Shown: positions 1-6,501, counted from the first letter of the stretch. The stretch: 6,918 nt of DNA from an uncultured Xanthobacteraceae bacterium (GCA_955652925.1 CATPCO010000091.1:1-6918), one strand, 5' to 3'. Numbers and translations are program-made. Notes: a model not told the origin generated them from the letters alone.

Positions 1-1186
1 CGACCGCGGCTGCGACGCCCGCGCACGCAATGACGAAGAACAGCGCGGGCGCGCTCGACCATCCGAAGCTCTCGACGCTGAGCCCCAGCGCCGGTGGACC
101 GAGGACGTGACCCAAATGGCTGGCTTGCACCACCATTCCCACAGTCAACGCAAGCATTGCCGGCGTCGGAGCAAACCTCGGTGCGGCTGCATAGATCGAC
201 GCCGCCAACACCCCGGTGATGCCGAGGCTTGCCGTGGCGAGTGCCGCAACCGCGGCAGCGGGCATGGATTGATGGAAGATTCCGAAGCTGGCTGCGCCCA
301 TACAGCCGAAGCCGGCGCTGATCACGGCCCAAAGCGCAATGCCCTTGCGTAACAAGAATCCGGCCGCTGCAGCGCCTAGCCCGTTCGCGACGATGGTGCC
401 GGCGCTGATGGTACCTGCTTGCGAGATGGAGAGGCCGAGCCGCTCGACGAGCAGGGTCGGCAACAAGCCCGTGAGGGCATGGTATTGAACGGAATAGAGG
501 CCAAAGGCGAGCGCAAGCAGAACCGGGCCCGGCGAGCGTATGATATGGCGCAGCTGCGCGAATGCGCGCCCGCCCATGATCTGTGATCTGCCGGCAACGG
601 GAGCTGCCCACCAGATGACGCCGGCGTAGCCAAGCGCAGTGACGCCCGTGATGAGCCAAAGGCTCTGCCAGCCGAATGCAAGCAGCGGCGGCCCGGCCAG
701 CATCACGATCACCGAGCCGGTCGCGAAATAGACCGTCCAGAAACCGAATACGAGCTGCTGATCCTTGTCTGCTGTGATCGTGCCAAGCAGGGTCGGCGTA
801 GCGATGGCCACCATGAGGAAGCCCGCGCCTTCGAACACGCGGGAGAGAAGGAGAATTGTTCCGCTTTCTGCAAACGCACCCGCGCATGAGGCTGCGCCGG
901 TTACGAGCAGGCCAATGACGAGCGAACGCCGCGCCCCAAGCGCATTGATAACGAGGCCCGCCGGCAGCCCGGCGATTCCACCAACCACCGCATAGATGCC
1001 AACTACCCAGGAAGCGAATGCAAGACTGAGCCCCAAATCCTGGCGTAAAAGCGGGATTGCGATCGGTGCCTTTCCGATCTGAAATGCGGCGACCACGCCC
1101 GCAAGGATCAGCGTCCAGACCAGGCGCCATTGCGTCGTGGGGCCGTCCTGTTGACGGTCGCCGCCCTTCGAGTATGTACGCTGCAT
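1..1186 (-). CDS. MFS transporter, C-terminus cut by window edge
   Basis: Reading the minus strand from the ATG at 1186-1184 gives about 395 codons with no stop, leaving the window at the left edge. The product begins MQRTYSKGGDRQQ, a short polar N-terminus, followed by about 12 hydrophobic stretches typical of an inner-membrane major facilitator superfamily permease. Between the second and third helices (residues 73-87) is a motif A-like loop, GLPAGLVINALGARR, and residues 115-121 (SRVFEGA) resemble the motif B region. The visible end, ALFFVIACAGVAAAV, would be the last helix, so only a short tail is probably missing. A Shine-Dalgarno AGGAA lies at 1197-1193, 6 nt before the ATG, which supports this start. 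The organisation somewhat recalls CynX/NimT-type permeases, but the substrate and direction of transport cannot be told from the sequence. It is divergent from the small exported-protein gene at 1232. Family is confident; substrate unknown. Confidence 0.88.
   Translation of the reverse strand, partial: MQRTYSKGGDRQQDGPTTQWRLVWTLILAGVVAAFQIGKAPIAIPLLRQDLGLSLAFASWVVGIYAVVGGIAGLPAGLVINALGARRSLVIGLLVTGAASCAGAFAESGTILLLSRVFEGAGFLMVAIATPTLLGTITADKDQQLVFGFWTVYFATGSVIVMLAGPPLLAFGWQSLWLITGVTALGYAGVIWWAAPVAGRSQIMGGRAFAQLRHIIRSPGPVLLALAFGLYSVQYHALTGLLPTLLVERLGLSISQAGTISAGTIVANGLGAAAAGFLLRKGIALWAVISAGFGCMGAASFGIFHQSMPAAAVAALATASLGITGVLAASIYAAAPRFAPTPAMLALTVGMVVQASHLGHVLGPPALGLSVESFGWSSAPALFFVIACAGVAAAV
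1151..1178 (+). promoter_or_regulatory. Candidate sigma70-type promoter for the 1232 gene
   Basis: TTGACG at 1151-1156 matches five of six bases of the -35 consensus. It is followed after 16 nt by TATGTA at 1173-1178, a weaker -10 with three of six matches. Transcription would start near 1185 and give a leader of about 46 nt before the ATG at 1232. The promoter would lie inside the first codons of the divergent transporter gene, which fits the only 45 bp between the two start codons. It is inferred from sequence only. Confidence 0.35.
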
Positions 1187-1231
1187 GCAGGGTTCCTGAC
1201 TGATACGATCCATCATCGCAGGGAGACAATC

Positions 1232-1627
1232 ATGCGCATGACTGCGGTGTTTGCGGCGGGAGGGCTTATGTGCGCCTGCACTTTGTCGCAGCCTCCACCG
1301 ATCGCGCCGCCGGAGCCGATCATTTGCATGGCTGGTCCTGACTGCGACGCAAAATGGTCGCGGGCAGCGTCCTGGCTCGCGGCAAATTCAGCTCTGAAAA
1401 TTCAGACCAGGACCGACAGCATCATTCAAACAACAGCGCCCGTGCAAGCCGAGGCAACGCCTGCCTTTACGGTTACAAAGGTTGCTCGCGGCGAGGGCCG
1501 GTATGAAATCACGTTTAATGCTGCTTGCGGGACCGGGGCGCGCTGCCTTCCGCCAATCACCGAAGCGCGGGCGCGGTTCACTCAGGCCGTGCTCGGTCAA
1601 GAAGGATCTCACGTTAGTTCCCAGTAG
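1232..1627 (+). CDS. Small exported protein, possible lipoprotein, unknown function
   Basis: This 131-aa product is of unrecognised function. I chose the ATG at 1232 because GGGAG at 1221-1225 sits 6 nt upstream and because the protein then starts with an export signal: MRMT, a hydrophobic stretch AVFAAGGLM, then CAC. A longer in-frame ORF reaches back to 1130, but its extra residues look like noise and overlap the divergent transporter gene. Cys16 could be the lipidated cysteine, though the box (M-C-A-C at residues 13-16) is atypical, so simple secretion is also possible. A proline-rich linker (residues 21-28) follows, then a small domain with two close cysteine pairs, C32/C38 and C99/C105, which could form disulfides in the periplasm. 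The segment around KIQTRTDSIIQT and GRYEITF resembles short hypothetical proteins I recall from rhizobia, but I cannot name a family. The DUF1036-like gene follows 173 bp downstream on the same strand. Confidence 0.7.
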   Translation: MRMTAVFAAGGLMCACTLSQPPPIAPPEPIICMAGPDCDAKWSRAASWLAANSALKIQTRTDSIIQTTAPVQAEATPAFTVTKVARGEGRYEITFNAACGTGARCLPPITEARARFTQAVLGQEGSHVSSQ

Positions 1628-1690
1628 GCGTTTACCACTAAAATGAACTCGACAGCGAGGAGCGTCCTCATCGAAGCTGCTACCGACCCG

Positions 1691-1730
1691 TACGCAATAA
1701 AAGTATTATCTTGCAGACAGACAAAAGCAT
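1691..1730 (+). promoter_or_regulatory. AT-rich stretch, possible promoter region of the 1801 gene
   Basis: The 173-bp gap between the two small exported-protein genes contains one clearly AT-richer stretch, about 1691-1730, with TATTAT at 1704-1709 as a possible -10 element. No convincing -35 hexamer is found about 17 bp upstream, so this is only a weak hint that the downstream gene has its own promoter. Confidence 0.2.
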
Positions 1731-1757
1731 ACCACTCTCTCTGGTTTGCTGCGGCGG

Positions 1758-1779
1758 TCGGCCAGTTGGTCGTGGCCGA
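1758..1779 (+). other. Leader stem-loop just before the ribosome binding site of the 1801 gene
   Basis: TCGGCCA (1758-1764) and TGGCCGA (1773-1779) are perfect 7-bp inverted arms around an 8-nt loop. The stem ends 9 nt before the Shine-Dalgarno AAGGAG at 1789-1794. There is no T tract, so it is not a terminator. It may stabilise the mRNA or influence translation, or it may simply be chance in GC-rich DNA. Confidence 0.3.
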
Positions 1780-1800
1780 GTGAAGGCGAAGGAGACGGTC

Positions 1801-2247
1801 ATGCGAGCGAAATGGGGTCTGTCGACCGGTGTCGCTTTAATATCATTAACGCTGGTAGGTACCGGACAAGCCTGGAGCCAGATGGTTTCGCTCACGGTGT
1901 GCAACGACTCGAGCGTCCTTGCCACTGTCGTAATTGTCGGAGGCCCTTCGCCCAGCGACAATCGCCTATTCATGTGGGGATGGTATAACGCGAATTCAGG
2001 AGATTGCGTAAGGCCCGCAAACGTGGCGCCGGGAGCGTTCTACGTTTACGCACACGGCCCGTATAATGTGGAGTGGCCCGGCACGGACCAAAGGTTTTGC
2101 GTGGATGAACCAGGGCCCATTAACAGGCTTGTCTCACAGCGTCCGAGTTGCGCCATCAATCTCTCGAAATGGTTTAAGCAATTTCAGGCGGCTGCGGGGC
2201 AATACCTCTGGCGTTTGCCGCCACCAACGCGGGCGCAGTCACCATGA
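1801..2247 (+). CDS. DUF1036-like exported protein
   Basis: The 148-aa product begins with a clear Sec signal peptide: MRAKWG, a hydrophobic core of residues 7-20, and a likely cleavage after about residue 24-27 near AWSQ. I chose the ATG at 1801 because AAGGAG at 1789-1794 lies 6 nt upstream and the signal peptide then begins at the N-terminus; a TTG-started extension to 1711 adds an implausible leader. The mature part has VCNDSS (33-38), WGWYNANSGDCV (59-70), YVYA (81-84) and RFCVD (98-102). This is the spacing of conserved elements I associate with DUF1036, a small periplasmic family of unknown function in alphaproteobacteria. Four cysteines (34, 69, 100, 117) could make two disulfides. 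The C-terminal tail LPPPTRAQSP is proline-rich. It probably acts in the periplasm; no enzymatic role can be assigned. The family call is from memory of its motif pattern. Confidence 0.72.
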   Translation: MRAKWGLSTGVALISLTLVGTGQAWSQMVSLTVCNDSSVLATVVIVGGPSPSDNRLFMWGWYNANSGDCVRPANVAPGAFYVYAHGPYNVEWPGTDQRFCVDEPGPINRLVSQRPSCAINLSKWFKQFQAAAGQYLWRLPPPTRAQSP

Positions 2248-2281
2248 GGCAACTCGTTCGTCCCCCCTTCGCCGAAACCAA

Positions 2282-2307
2282 TGTCTTGCCCCACTGAGCG
2301 GGACACC
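2282..2307. mobile_element. Possible remnant of an IS3-like terminal repeat
   Basis: The segment starts TGTCTTGCCCC and continues to GCGGGACACC. A TG tip followed by a TGCCCC-type block resembles the ends of some IS3-family elements. No transposase reading frame, partner inverted repeat or target duplication is visible in the 150-bp spacer, so at most this is a solo end or decayed scar. Low confidence, based on resemblance alone. Confidence 0.2.
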
Positions 2308-2355
2308 ATCGGAAGCCCCCGGAGGAAATTCTAGGGGCGCAAGTTTGCTGAACAA

Positions 2356-2374
2356 GCCGGAGTAGCGATCCGGC
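2356..2374 (-). terminator. rhlE: Hairpin downstream of rhlE, possible terminator
   Basis: GCCGGA (2356-2361) and TCCGGC (2369-2374) are perfect 6-bp arms around a 7-nt loop. The hairpin begins 23 nt beyond the helicase stop codon. On the helicase strand only TTGTTC follows, not a strong U tract. On the plus strand, GATTTTG follows a few bases later. It may serve as a weak terminator for the two convergent genes ending at 2247 and 2398. Confidence 0.35.
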
Positions 2375-2397
2375 GAGAATAGATTTTGTCGGCCCGA

Positions 2398-3738
2398 TCA
2401 CGCCTTCGCGGGCACCGGGCGCAACAGAAACGCTGGCAGGTGTCCGTTATCCGCCTGTGCCGCCGGCTTGGCGACGCGCCGGGAGCGGTTCTCATCGTTT
2501 CGTCGTGATGCAGGTTGGTCGCGGCGGGGCGCCGATTCGCGCGAGTGGCGGCGCTGGCCGTTGTGGCGGTTGCGATGGGAGGAGGGGGCCTGCTCACCCT
2601 GGGATGGCGGACGGGGAGGCTGGCCCATCCATGGGATACTCTGGCCAATGAGCTTTTCGATGGCGGCGACGTTCTTCTGCTCCGCCGGGGCGACGACGGT
2701 GATGGCGGTGCCCGGCCTCCCCGCGCGACCGGTACGCCCGATGCGGTGGACGTAATCATCGGGGTGATGAGGCACGTCGAAATTGAAGATGTGGCTTACG
2801 GCTGGAATATCGAGCCCGCGCGCGGCCACATCGGATGCAACCAGCAAAGTCACTTCGTTTTTGCGGAATTGGTCGAGGGCCGCCGTTCGCGACGGCTGAT
2901 CCATATCCCCATGCAGCGCGATGGCGGAGAAGCCGTGGCGCACCAATGATCGCTGAAGCGACGCGACCTCGCGCTTGCGATTGCAGAAAATGATGGCGTT
3001 GGTCAGCCCCTCGGCGGATCGGATCAGCGAGCGCAGCGTATCGCGTTTTTCGTGCGGCTCGCGACCGGTCTTGGCCAGGAGCTGAGTCGTGGTCGCAACC
3101 GTGGTCGCCGGCGGTGAAACCTCCACCCTGACGGGATTATGCAGGAATTGCTCGGTAATGCGCCTGATCTCCGGCGGCATGGTAGCCGTAAAAAACAACG
3201 TCTGCCTGGTGAACGGGACGAGCTTGCAGATGCGTTCAATATCGGGAATGAAGCCCATATCGAGCATGCGATCGGCCTCATCGATCACGAGCAGCTCGAC
3301 TCCGCTCATCAGCAGCCGCCCGCGCTCGAAATGGTCAAGCAGGCGGCCCGGAGTGGCGATCAACACGTCGACGCCGCGCGTGAGCTTGGTGTCCTGATCG
3401 TCAAACGAGACGCCGCCAATGACGAGCGCAACCGTGAGCTTCTGGCCGGCACCATATTTTTCGAAAGCTTCCTGCACCTGAGCGGCGAGCTCGCGGGTGG
3501 GCTCGAGAATCAACGTGCGGGGCATCCTGGCGCGCGCGCGGCCGTGCTCGAGCATGGTCAGCATCGGCAATGTGAATGCAGCGGTTTTGCCGGTGCCGGT
3601 CTGGGCGATGCCAAGCACATCGCGCCGTGCCAGCACGTGCGGAATAGCTTGCTCTTGGATGGGGGTAGGGGCGAGATAACCGGCCGCTTTGACGGCGGCG
3701 AGAACTTTGGCCGATAGGCCGAGTTTGGAAAAGGGCAT
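2398..3738 (-). CDS. rhlE: DEAD-box ATP-dependent RNA helicase, RhlE type
   Basis: The 446-aa product is a complete DEAD-box helicase that uses ATP to unwind short RNA duplexes; bacterial RhlE-type enzymes act in ribosome assembly, RNA decay and cold adaptation. Motifs appear in order: Q motif region (F3 and PTPIQ at 24-28), Walker A AQTGTGKT (45-52), PTRELA (80-85), TPGR (129-132), DEAD (153-156), TAT (184-186, where many relatives have SAT), IIFCNR (249-254), ASDVAARGLD (301-310) and HRIGRTGR (331-338). From about residue 375 the tail is rich in Arg, Asn, Gln and Pro, the usual low-complexity RNA-binding extension, and ends PAFLLRPVPAKA. The ATG at 3738 gives the expected family start MPFSKLGLS and has GAGG 4 nt upstream (3746-3743). 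It is divergent from the CBS gene, with a good promoter candidate and a leader of roughly 100 nt. All catalytic motifs are intact. Confidence 0.95.
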   Translation of the reverse strand: MPFSKLGLSAKVLAAVKAAGYLAPTPIQEQAIPHVLARRDVLGIAQTGTGKTAAFTLPMLTMLEHGRARARMPRTLILEPTRELAAQVQEAFEKYGAGQKLTVALVIGGVSFDDQDTKLTRGVDVLIATPGRLLDHFERGRLLMSGVELLVIDEADRMLDMGFIPDIERICKLVPFTRQTLFFTATMPPEIRRITEQFLHNPVRVEVSPPATTVATTTQLLAKTGREPHEKRDTLRSLIRSAEGLTNAIIFCNRKREVASLQRSLVRHGFSAIALHGDMDQPSRTAALDQFRKNEVTLLVASDVAARGLDIPAVSHIFNFDVPHHPDDYVHRIGRTGRAGRPGTAITVVAPAEQKNVAAIEKLIGQSIPWMGQPPRPPSQGEQAPSSHRNRHNGQRRHSRESAPRRDQPASRRNDENRSRRVAKPAAQADNGHLPAFLLRPVPAKA

Positions 3739-3815
3739 ATAACCTCAAATCGAGACCGGTCCAGAGCCTAACCGCGCCCAACAACAAGCTGATGACGGAC
3801 ATACGCGGGGGATAG

Positions 3816-3840
3816 ACGGTCGAATGTCACGGTCGAACCG
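3816..3840. repeat. Tandem 9-bp direct repeat ACGGTCGAA
   Basis: ACGGTCGAA occurs at 3816-3824 and again at 3829-3837, separated by 4 bp, so the copies start 13 bp apart. The second copy runs into ACCGT, forming a small inverted repeat, ACGGT-CGA-ACCGT (3829-3841). It lies just downstream of the predicted rhlE transcription start. It could be an operator or a leader RNA hairpin; no specific regulator can be named. Confidence 0.45.
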
Positions 3841-3849
3841 TTTGCGCGG

Positions 3850-3877
3850 AACATAGTGCTCCAAAGCCGAAAGTCAA
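3850..3877 (-). promoter_or_regulatory. rhlE: Candidate sigma70-type promoter of rhlE
   Basis: On the minus strand TTGACT (3877-3872) matches five of six -35 bases, and TATGTT (3855-3850) matches four of six -10 bases, with a 16-nt spacer. Transcription would start near 3843, giving an untranslated leader of about 105 nt before the ATG at 3738. Long leaders are common for cold-regulated helicase genes, but that regulation is inference here. Confidence 0.5.
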
Positions 3878-3944
3878 TCCTGCTGCACTGCAATAAGTTG
3901 AATTCCTGCCTGATTTTTTTGCCCCAACCAGGCTACAGGAAGCC

Positions 3945-5315
3945 ATGGCGTCAGTCCTCGATCTCATCGGCTCGACCCCCCTCATTGAGGTAAGCCGGAT
4001 CGACACTGGCCCGTGCCGGCTGTTTCTCAAGCTCGAAAGTGCCAATCCGTCCGGTTCGATCAAGGATCGCCCCGCGCGCACCATGATCGAAACCGCAGAG
4101 GCAGACGGAAGCTTGCGGCCCGGCGGCACGATCGTGGAGGCGACCGCTGGAAATACCGGGCTTGGTCTTGCCTTGGTTGGCGCACGCAAAGGCTATCGCA
4201 CGCTGCTCGTCGTGCCGGACAAGATGGTGCGCGAGAAGGTGTTGCACGCCAAGGCGATGGGCGCCGAAGTGGTCATCACGCGTTCGGATGTCGGCAAGGG
4301 AAACCCGGACTATTATCAGGACCTTGCCGAAGCGATCACCCGGCGCACGCCGAATGCATTTTTCGTGAACCAGTTCGCGAACCCTGCCAATCCGCGCGCC
4401 CATGAACTGACCACCGGTCCGGAAATCCTTCGCCAGATGGACGGCGATGTGGATGCGATCGTGGTCGGCGTTGGCTCCGGCGGGACGCTTACCGGAGTAG
4501 GGCGCTGCATGCGAGAGGCTTCCGCAAAGACCGAAATGATTCTCGCCGATCCGGAAGGATCGGTGCTTGCGCCATTGGTGCAGACGGGCAGGATGCCGCC
4601 GGTTGGGAGCTGGGCGGTGGAGGGCATCGGCGAAGATTTCGTACCCCCCAACGCGGATCTTGATCTGGTGCGCCACGCCTACAGCATTGCGGATTCCGAC
4701 AGCTTTGCAAACGCGCGCGAGCTCCTGCTGCAAGAGGGCGTGCTCGCCGGTTCCTCGAGCGGCACTTTGCTTGCGGCGGCGCTGCGTTACTGCCGTGCCC
4801 AGAACGAGCCGAAGCGGGTCGTGACGTTTGTCTGCGATTCCGGTGCCAAATATCTGTCCAAGGTCTTCAATCCCACATTCCTCGCGCAGGAGGGCTTCAC
4901 CCATCCCCATCGGCACGGAACCGTGCGTGACGTGGTGGTGAGCAGGTATCCCGAGGGCTCCGCCATTGTGGTGCGCCCGCAGGACAACCTGCGCGCCGTG
5001 TTCGCGCGCATGCGCTCGGCCGATGTCTCTCAACTGCCGGTCCTCGATGCAAGCGGACATGTGGTGGGACTGATCGACGAGAGCGATGTGCTTGCCGCGC
5101 TGCTGACCGAGCCCGATACAAACAAGGCGTTTGCGCGCCCGGTCAGAGACGTCATGGTCACGCGGCTGGAGACGATCTCCGCCGACGCGCCCATCGCCGA
5201 TCTCATTCCGCTCTTTCGCAAGGACTATGTCGGCATCGTCATGGACGGCGATCAGTTTCTCGGACTTGCGACGCGTCTTGATCTCATCAACTATTTCCGG
5301 ATTGCGCGCTCATGA
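3945..5315 (+). CDS. cbs: Cystathionine beta-synthase with C-terminal CBS-domain pair
   Basis: This 456-aa PLP enzyme would condense homocysteine with serine (or use cysteine, releasing H2S) to form cystathionine, the first step of reverse transsulfuration. Residues 1-315 form the fold-type II synthase core: IGSTPLIEV (8-16), SGSIKDR with the PLP Schiff-base Lys40, the TAGNTG substrate loop (67-72), the phosphate loop GVGSGGT (175-181), and CDSGAKYLSK (297-306). Two CBS domains follow, about 325-386 and 397-455, as in animal CBS and many bacterial homologs; such pairs usually bind adenosyl ligands such as SAM. The N-terminal haem-binding region of human CBS is absent. The length separates it from ordinary cysteine synthase (about 310 aa, no CBS pair). 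AGGAAG at 3937-3942 precedes the ATG closely. The stop overlaps the next gene's start (ATGA), indicating an operon. O-acetylserine or O-succinylhomoserine use is not excluded. Confidence 0.9.
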   Translation: MASVLDLIGSTPLIEVSRIDTGPCRLFLKLESANPSGSIKDRPARTMIETAEADGSLRPGGTIVEATAGNTGLGLALVGARKGYRTLLVVPDKMVREKVLHAKAMGAEVVITRSDVGKGNPDYYQDLAEAITRRTPNAFFVNQFANPANPRAHELTTGPEILRQMDGDVDAIVVGVGSGGTLTGVGRCMREASAKTEMILADPEGSVLAPLVQTGRMPPVGSWAVEGIGEDFVPPNADLDLVRHAYSIADSDSFANARELLLQEGVLAGSSSGTLLAAALRYCRAQNEPKRVVTFVCDSGAKYLSKVFNPTFLAQEGFTHPHRHGTVRDVVVSRYPEGSAIVVRPQDNLRAVFARMRSADVSQLPVLDASGHVVGLIDESDVLAALLTEPDTNKAFARPVRDVMVTRLETISADAPIADLIPLFRKDYVGIVMDGDQFLGLATRLDLINYFRIARS

Positions 5316-6472
5316 CGCAGAAGAACCAGCTTGAATTTGCGACCCGATGCGTGCACGCGGGACAGGAACCCGATCCCACCACCGGCGCTGTCATGATGCC
5401 GATCTACACCACCTCCACCTATGTCCAGCAGTCACCCGGCGTACACAAGGGCTACGATTACGCTCGCACGAAGAATCCCACCCGTATGGCCTTTGAGCGC
5501 TGCATCGCCGATCTTGAAGGCGGCAATGCCGGCTTTGCCTTTGCCTCGGGCATCGCTGCCATTGCGACCACGCTCGACTGTCTGGATGCCGGGTCTCACA
5601 TCATCGCCGTCGATGATCTCTATGGCGGATCACGCCGGCTGTTCGAGCGGGTCCGGCGCCGATCCGCCGGTCTTGACGTGAGCTATGTCGACCTCGTTGA
5701 CGTCACTAGGCTCGAAACGGCGATCCGGCCGAATACCCGCTTGATCTGGATCGAGTCACCGACCAATCCGCTGCTCAAGCTCGTCGATCTCGAACGTGTT
5801 GCGGCGCTCGCGAGCAAGCACGGCATCTGGGCAGTCGCTGATAACACTTTCGCCAGTCCCTATGTGCAGCGGCCGCTCGAATACGGTTTTGACCTTGTGG
5901 TCCACTCCACCACCAAATATCTCAACGGCCATTCCGACATGGTTGGAGGCGTTGCCGTGGTGGGCTCGAACAACGAGCTGCGCGAGCGACTGACCTTCCT
6001 GCAGAATGCAGTGGGAGCGATTCAAGGCCCGTTCGATTCCTTCCTGGCGCTGCGCGGCCTCAAAACGCTGGCGCTGCGCATGGAGCGCCACTGCACCTCC
6101 GCCATGCAAATTGCGCACTGGCTCGAACGCCAGCCCAAGGTGCGCCGCGTCTTCTATCCCGGCCTGGCGGGCCATCCTCAGCATGCGCTCGCCAAAAAGC
6201 AGATGCGTGCTTTTGGCGGCATGATCTCGGCCGAGCTTGCGGGCAGCCTGGACGATGCGCGCCGTTTTCTCGAACGCTGTCGTTTGTTCGCGCTCGCCGA
6301 AAGTCTCGGTGGGGTCGAAAGCCTCATTGAGCATCCCGCGCTGATGACGCACGCGTCGGTGCCGCCCGAGGTCCGCGCTGGGCTTGGGATAAGCGACACG
6401 CTGGTGCGACTGTCGGTCGGGATAGAGGCTGCTGACGACCTGATAGCGGATCTGGCGGGTGCATTGGGATAA
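5312..6472 (+). CDS. Cystathionine gamma-lyase (or gamma-synthase), PLP-dependent
   Basis: This complete 386-aa protein belongs to the Cys/Met metabolism PLP-dependent family (fold type I). Visible active-site elements are YDYARTKNPTR (48-58, with the Tyr50 and Arg52 positions that reach the neighbouring subunit's PLP), YGG (104-106, Tyr stacking on PLP), DNTF (177-180, Asp for the pyridine nitrogen), HSTTKYLNGHSD with the Schiff-base Lys202, ESLGGVESL (330-338) and VRLSVGIE with Arg366 for the substrate carboxylate. The protein is cytoplasmic and normally a homotetramer. Gamma-lyase, gamma-synthase and related homoserine sulfhydrylases cannot be separated by these motifs. The 4-bp overlap with the upstream cystathionine beta-synthase gene argues for cystathionine gamma-lyase, cleaving cystathionine to cysteine, 2-oxobutyrate and ammonia (comparable to mccB of Bacillus). 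Glu330 is consistent with lyase or synthase activity. Translational coupling to cbs through ATGA is likely. Confidence 0.9.
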   Translation: MTQKNQLEFATRCVHAGQEPDPTTGAVMMPIYTTSTYVQQSPGVHKGYDYARTKNPTRMAFERCIADLEGGNAGFAFASGIAAIATTLDCLDAGSHIIAVDDLYGGSRRLFERVRRRSAGLDVSYVDLVDVTRLETAIRPNTRLIWIESPTNPLLKLVDLERVAALASKHGIWAVADNTFASPYVQRPLEYGFDLVVHSTTKYLNGHSDMVGGVAVVGSNNELRERLTFLQNAVGAIQGPFDSFLALRGLKTLALRMERHCTSAMQIAHWLERQPKVRRVFYPGLAGHPQHALAKKQMRAFGGMISAELAGSLDDARRFLERCRLFALAESLGGVESLIEHPALMTHASVPPEVRAGLGISDTLVRLSVGIEAADDLIADLAGALG

Positions 6473-6476
6473 GGCG

Positions 6477-6501
6477 GCGCCGCGCTTTTGAAGCACGGCG
6501 C
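6477..6501. terminator. Hairpin in the convergent spacer, possible bidirectional terminator
   Basis: GCGCCGCGCTT (6477-6487) and AAGCACGGCGC (6491-6501) form an 11-bp stem with one C-A mismatch and a 3-nt loop. The stem starts 4 nt after the stop codon of the gamma-lyase gene and lies in the 84-bp gap before the convergent antiporter stop. There is no downstream T tract on either strand, so it is not a classical intrinsic terminator, but its position fits transcript ends. Confidence 0.42.

Noticed and set aside
376..681. 101-codon minus-strand frame and other short frames within 1-1186
   Set aside because: The transporter frame on the same strand runs uninterrupted through this region and encodes convincing transmembrane helices, so these are out-of-frame shadows.
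1200..1229. Minus-strand promoter-like pair TTGTCT / TATCAG for the transporter
   Set aside because: The 18-nt spacing and matches are tolerable, but the start would fall at about 1193, removing most of the transporter's own Shine-Dalgarno sequence, so it is unlikely to be the working promoter.
1130..1231. N-terminal extension of the small exported protein to an ATG at 1130
   Set aside because: It would overlap the divergent transporter's coding start, lacks a good ribosome binding site, and would bury the export signal inside the protein.
2515..2949. 144-codon open frame on the plus strand
   Set aside because: It is antisense to the helicase C-terminal region; its sequence is explained by the complement of the Arg-rich tail and helicase motifs.
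3139..3717. 192-codon open frame on the plus strand
   Set aside because: It is antisense to the DEAD-box helicase with all motifs preserved on the other strand; no plausible protein features of its own.
3911..3920. T-run upstream of the cbs start as a terminator
   Set aside because: No stable stem precedes the six T residues, so it is not an intrinsic terminator.
3951..5060. 369-codon open frame on the minus strand
   Set aside because: It lies fully antisense to the cystathionine beta-synthase gene, whose motifs are intact. Its composition (rich in His, Arg, Ala) is that of a mirror frame in GC-rich DNA, and no domain is recognisable.
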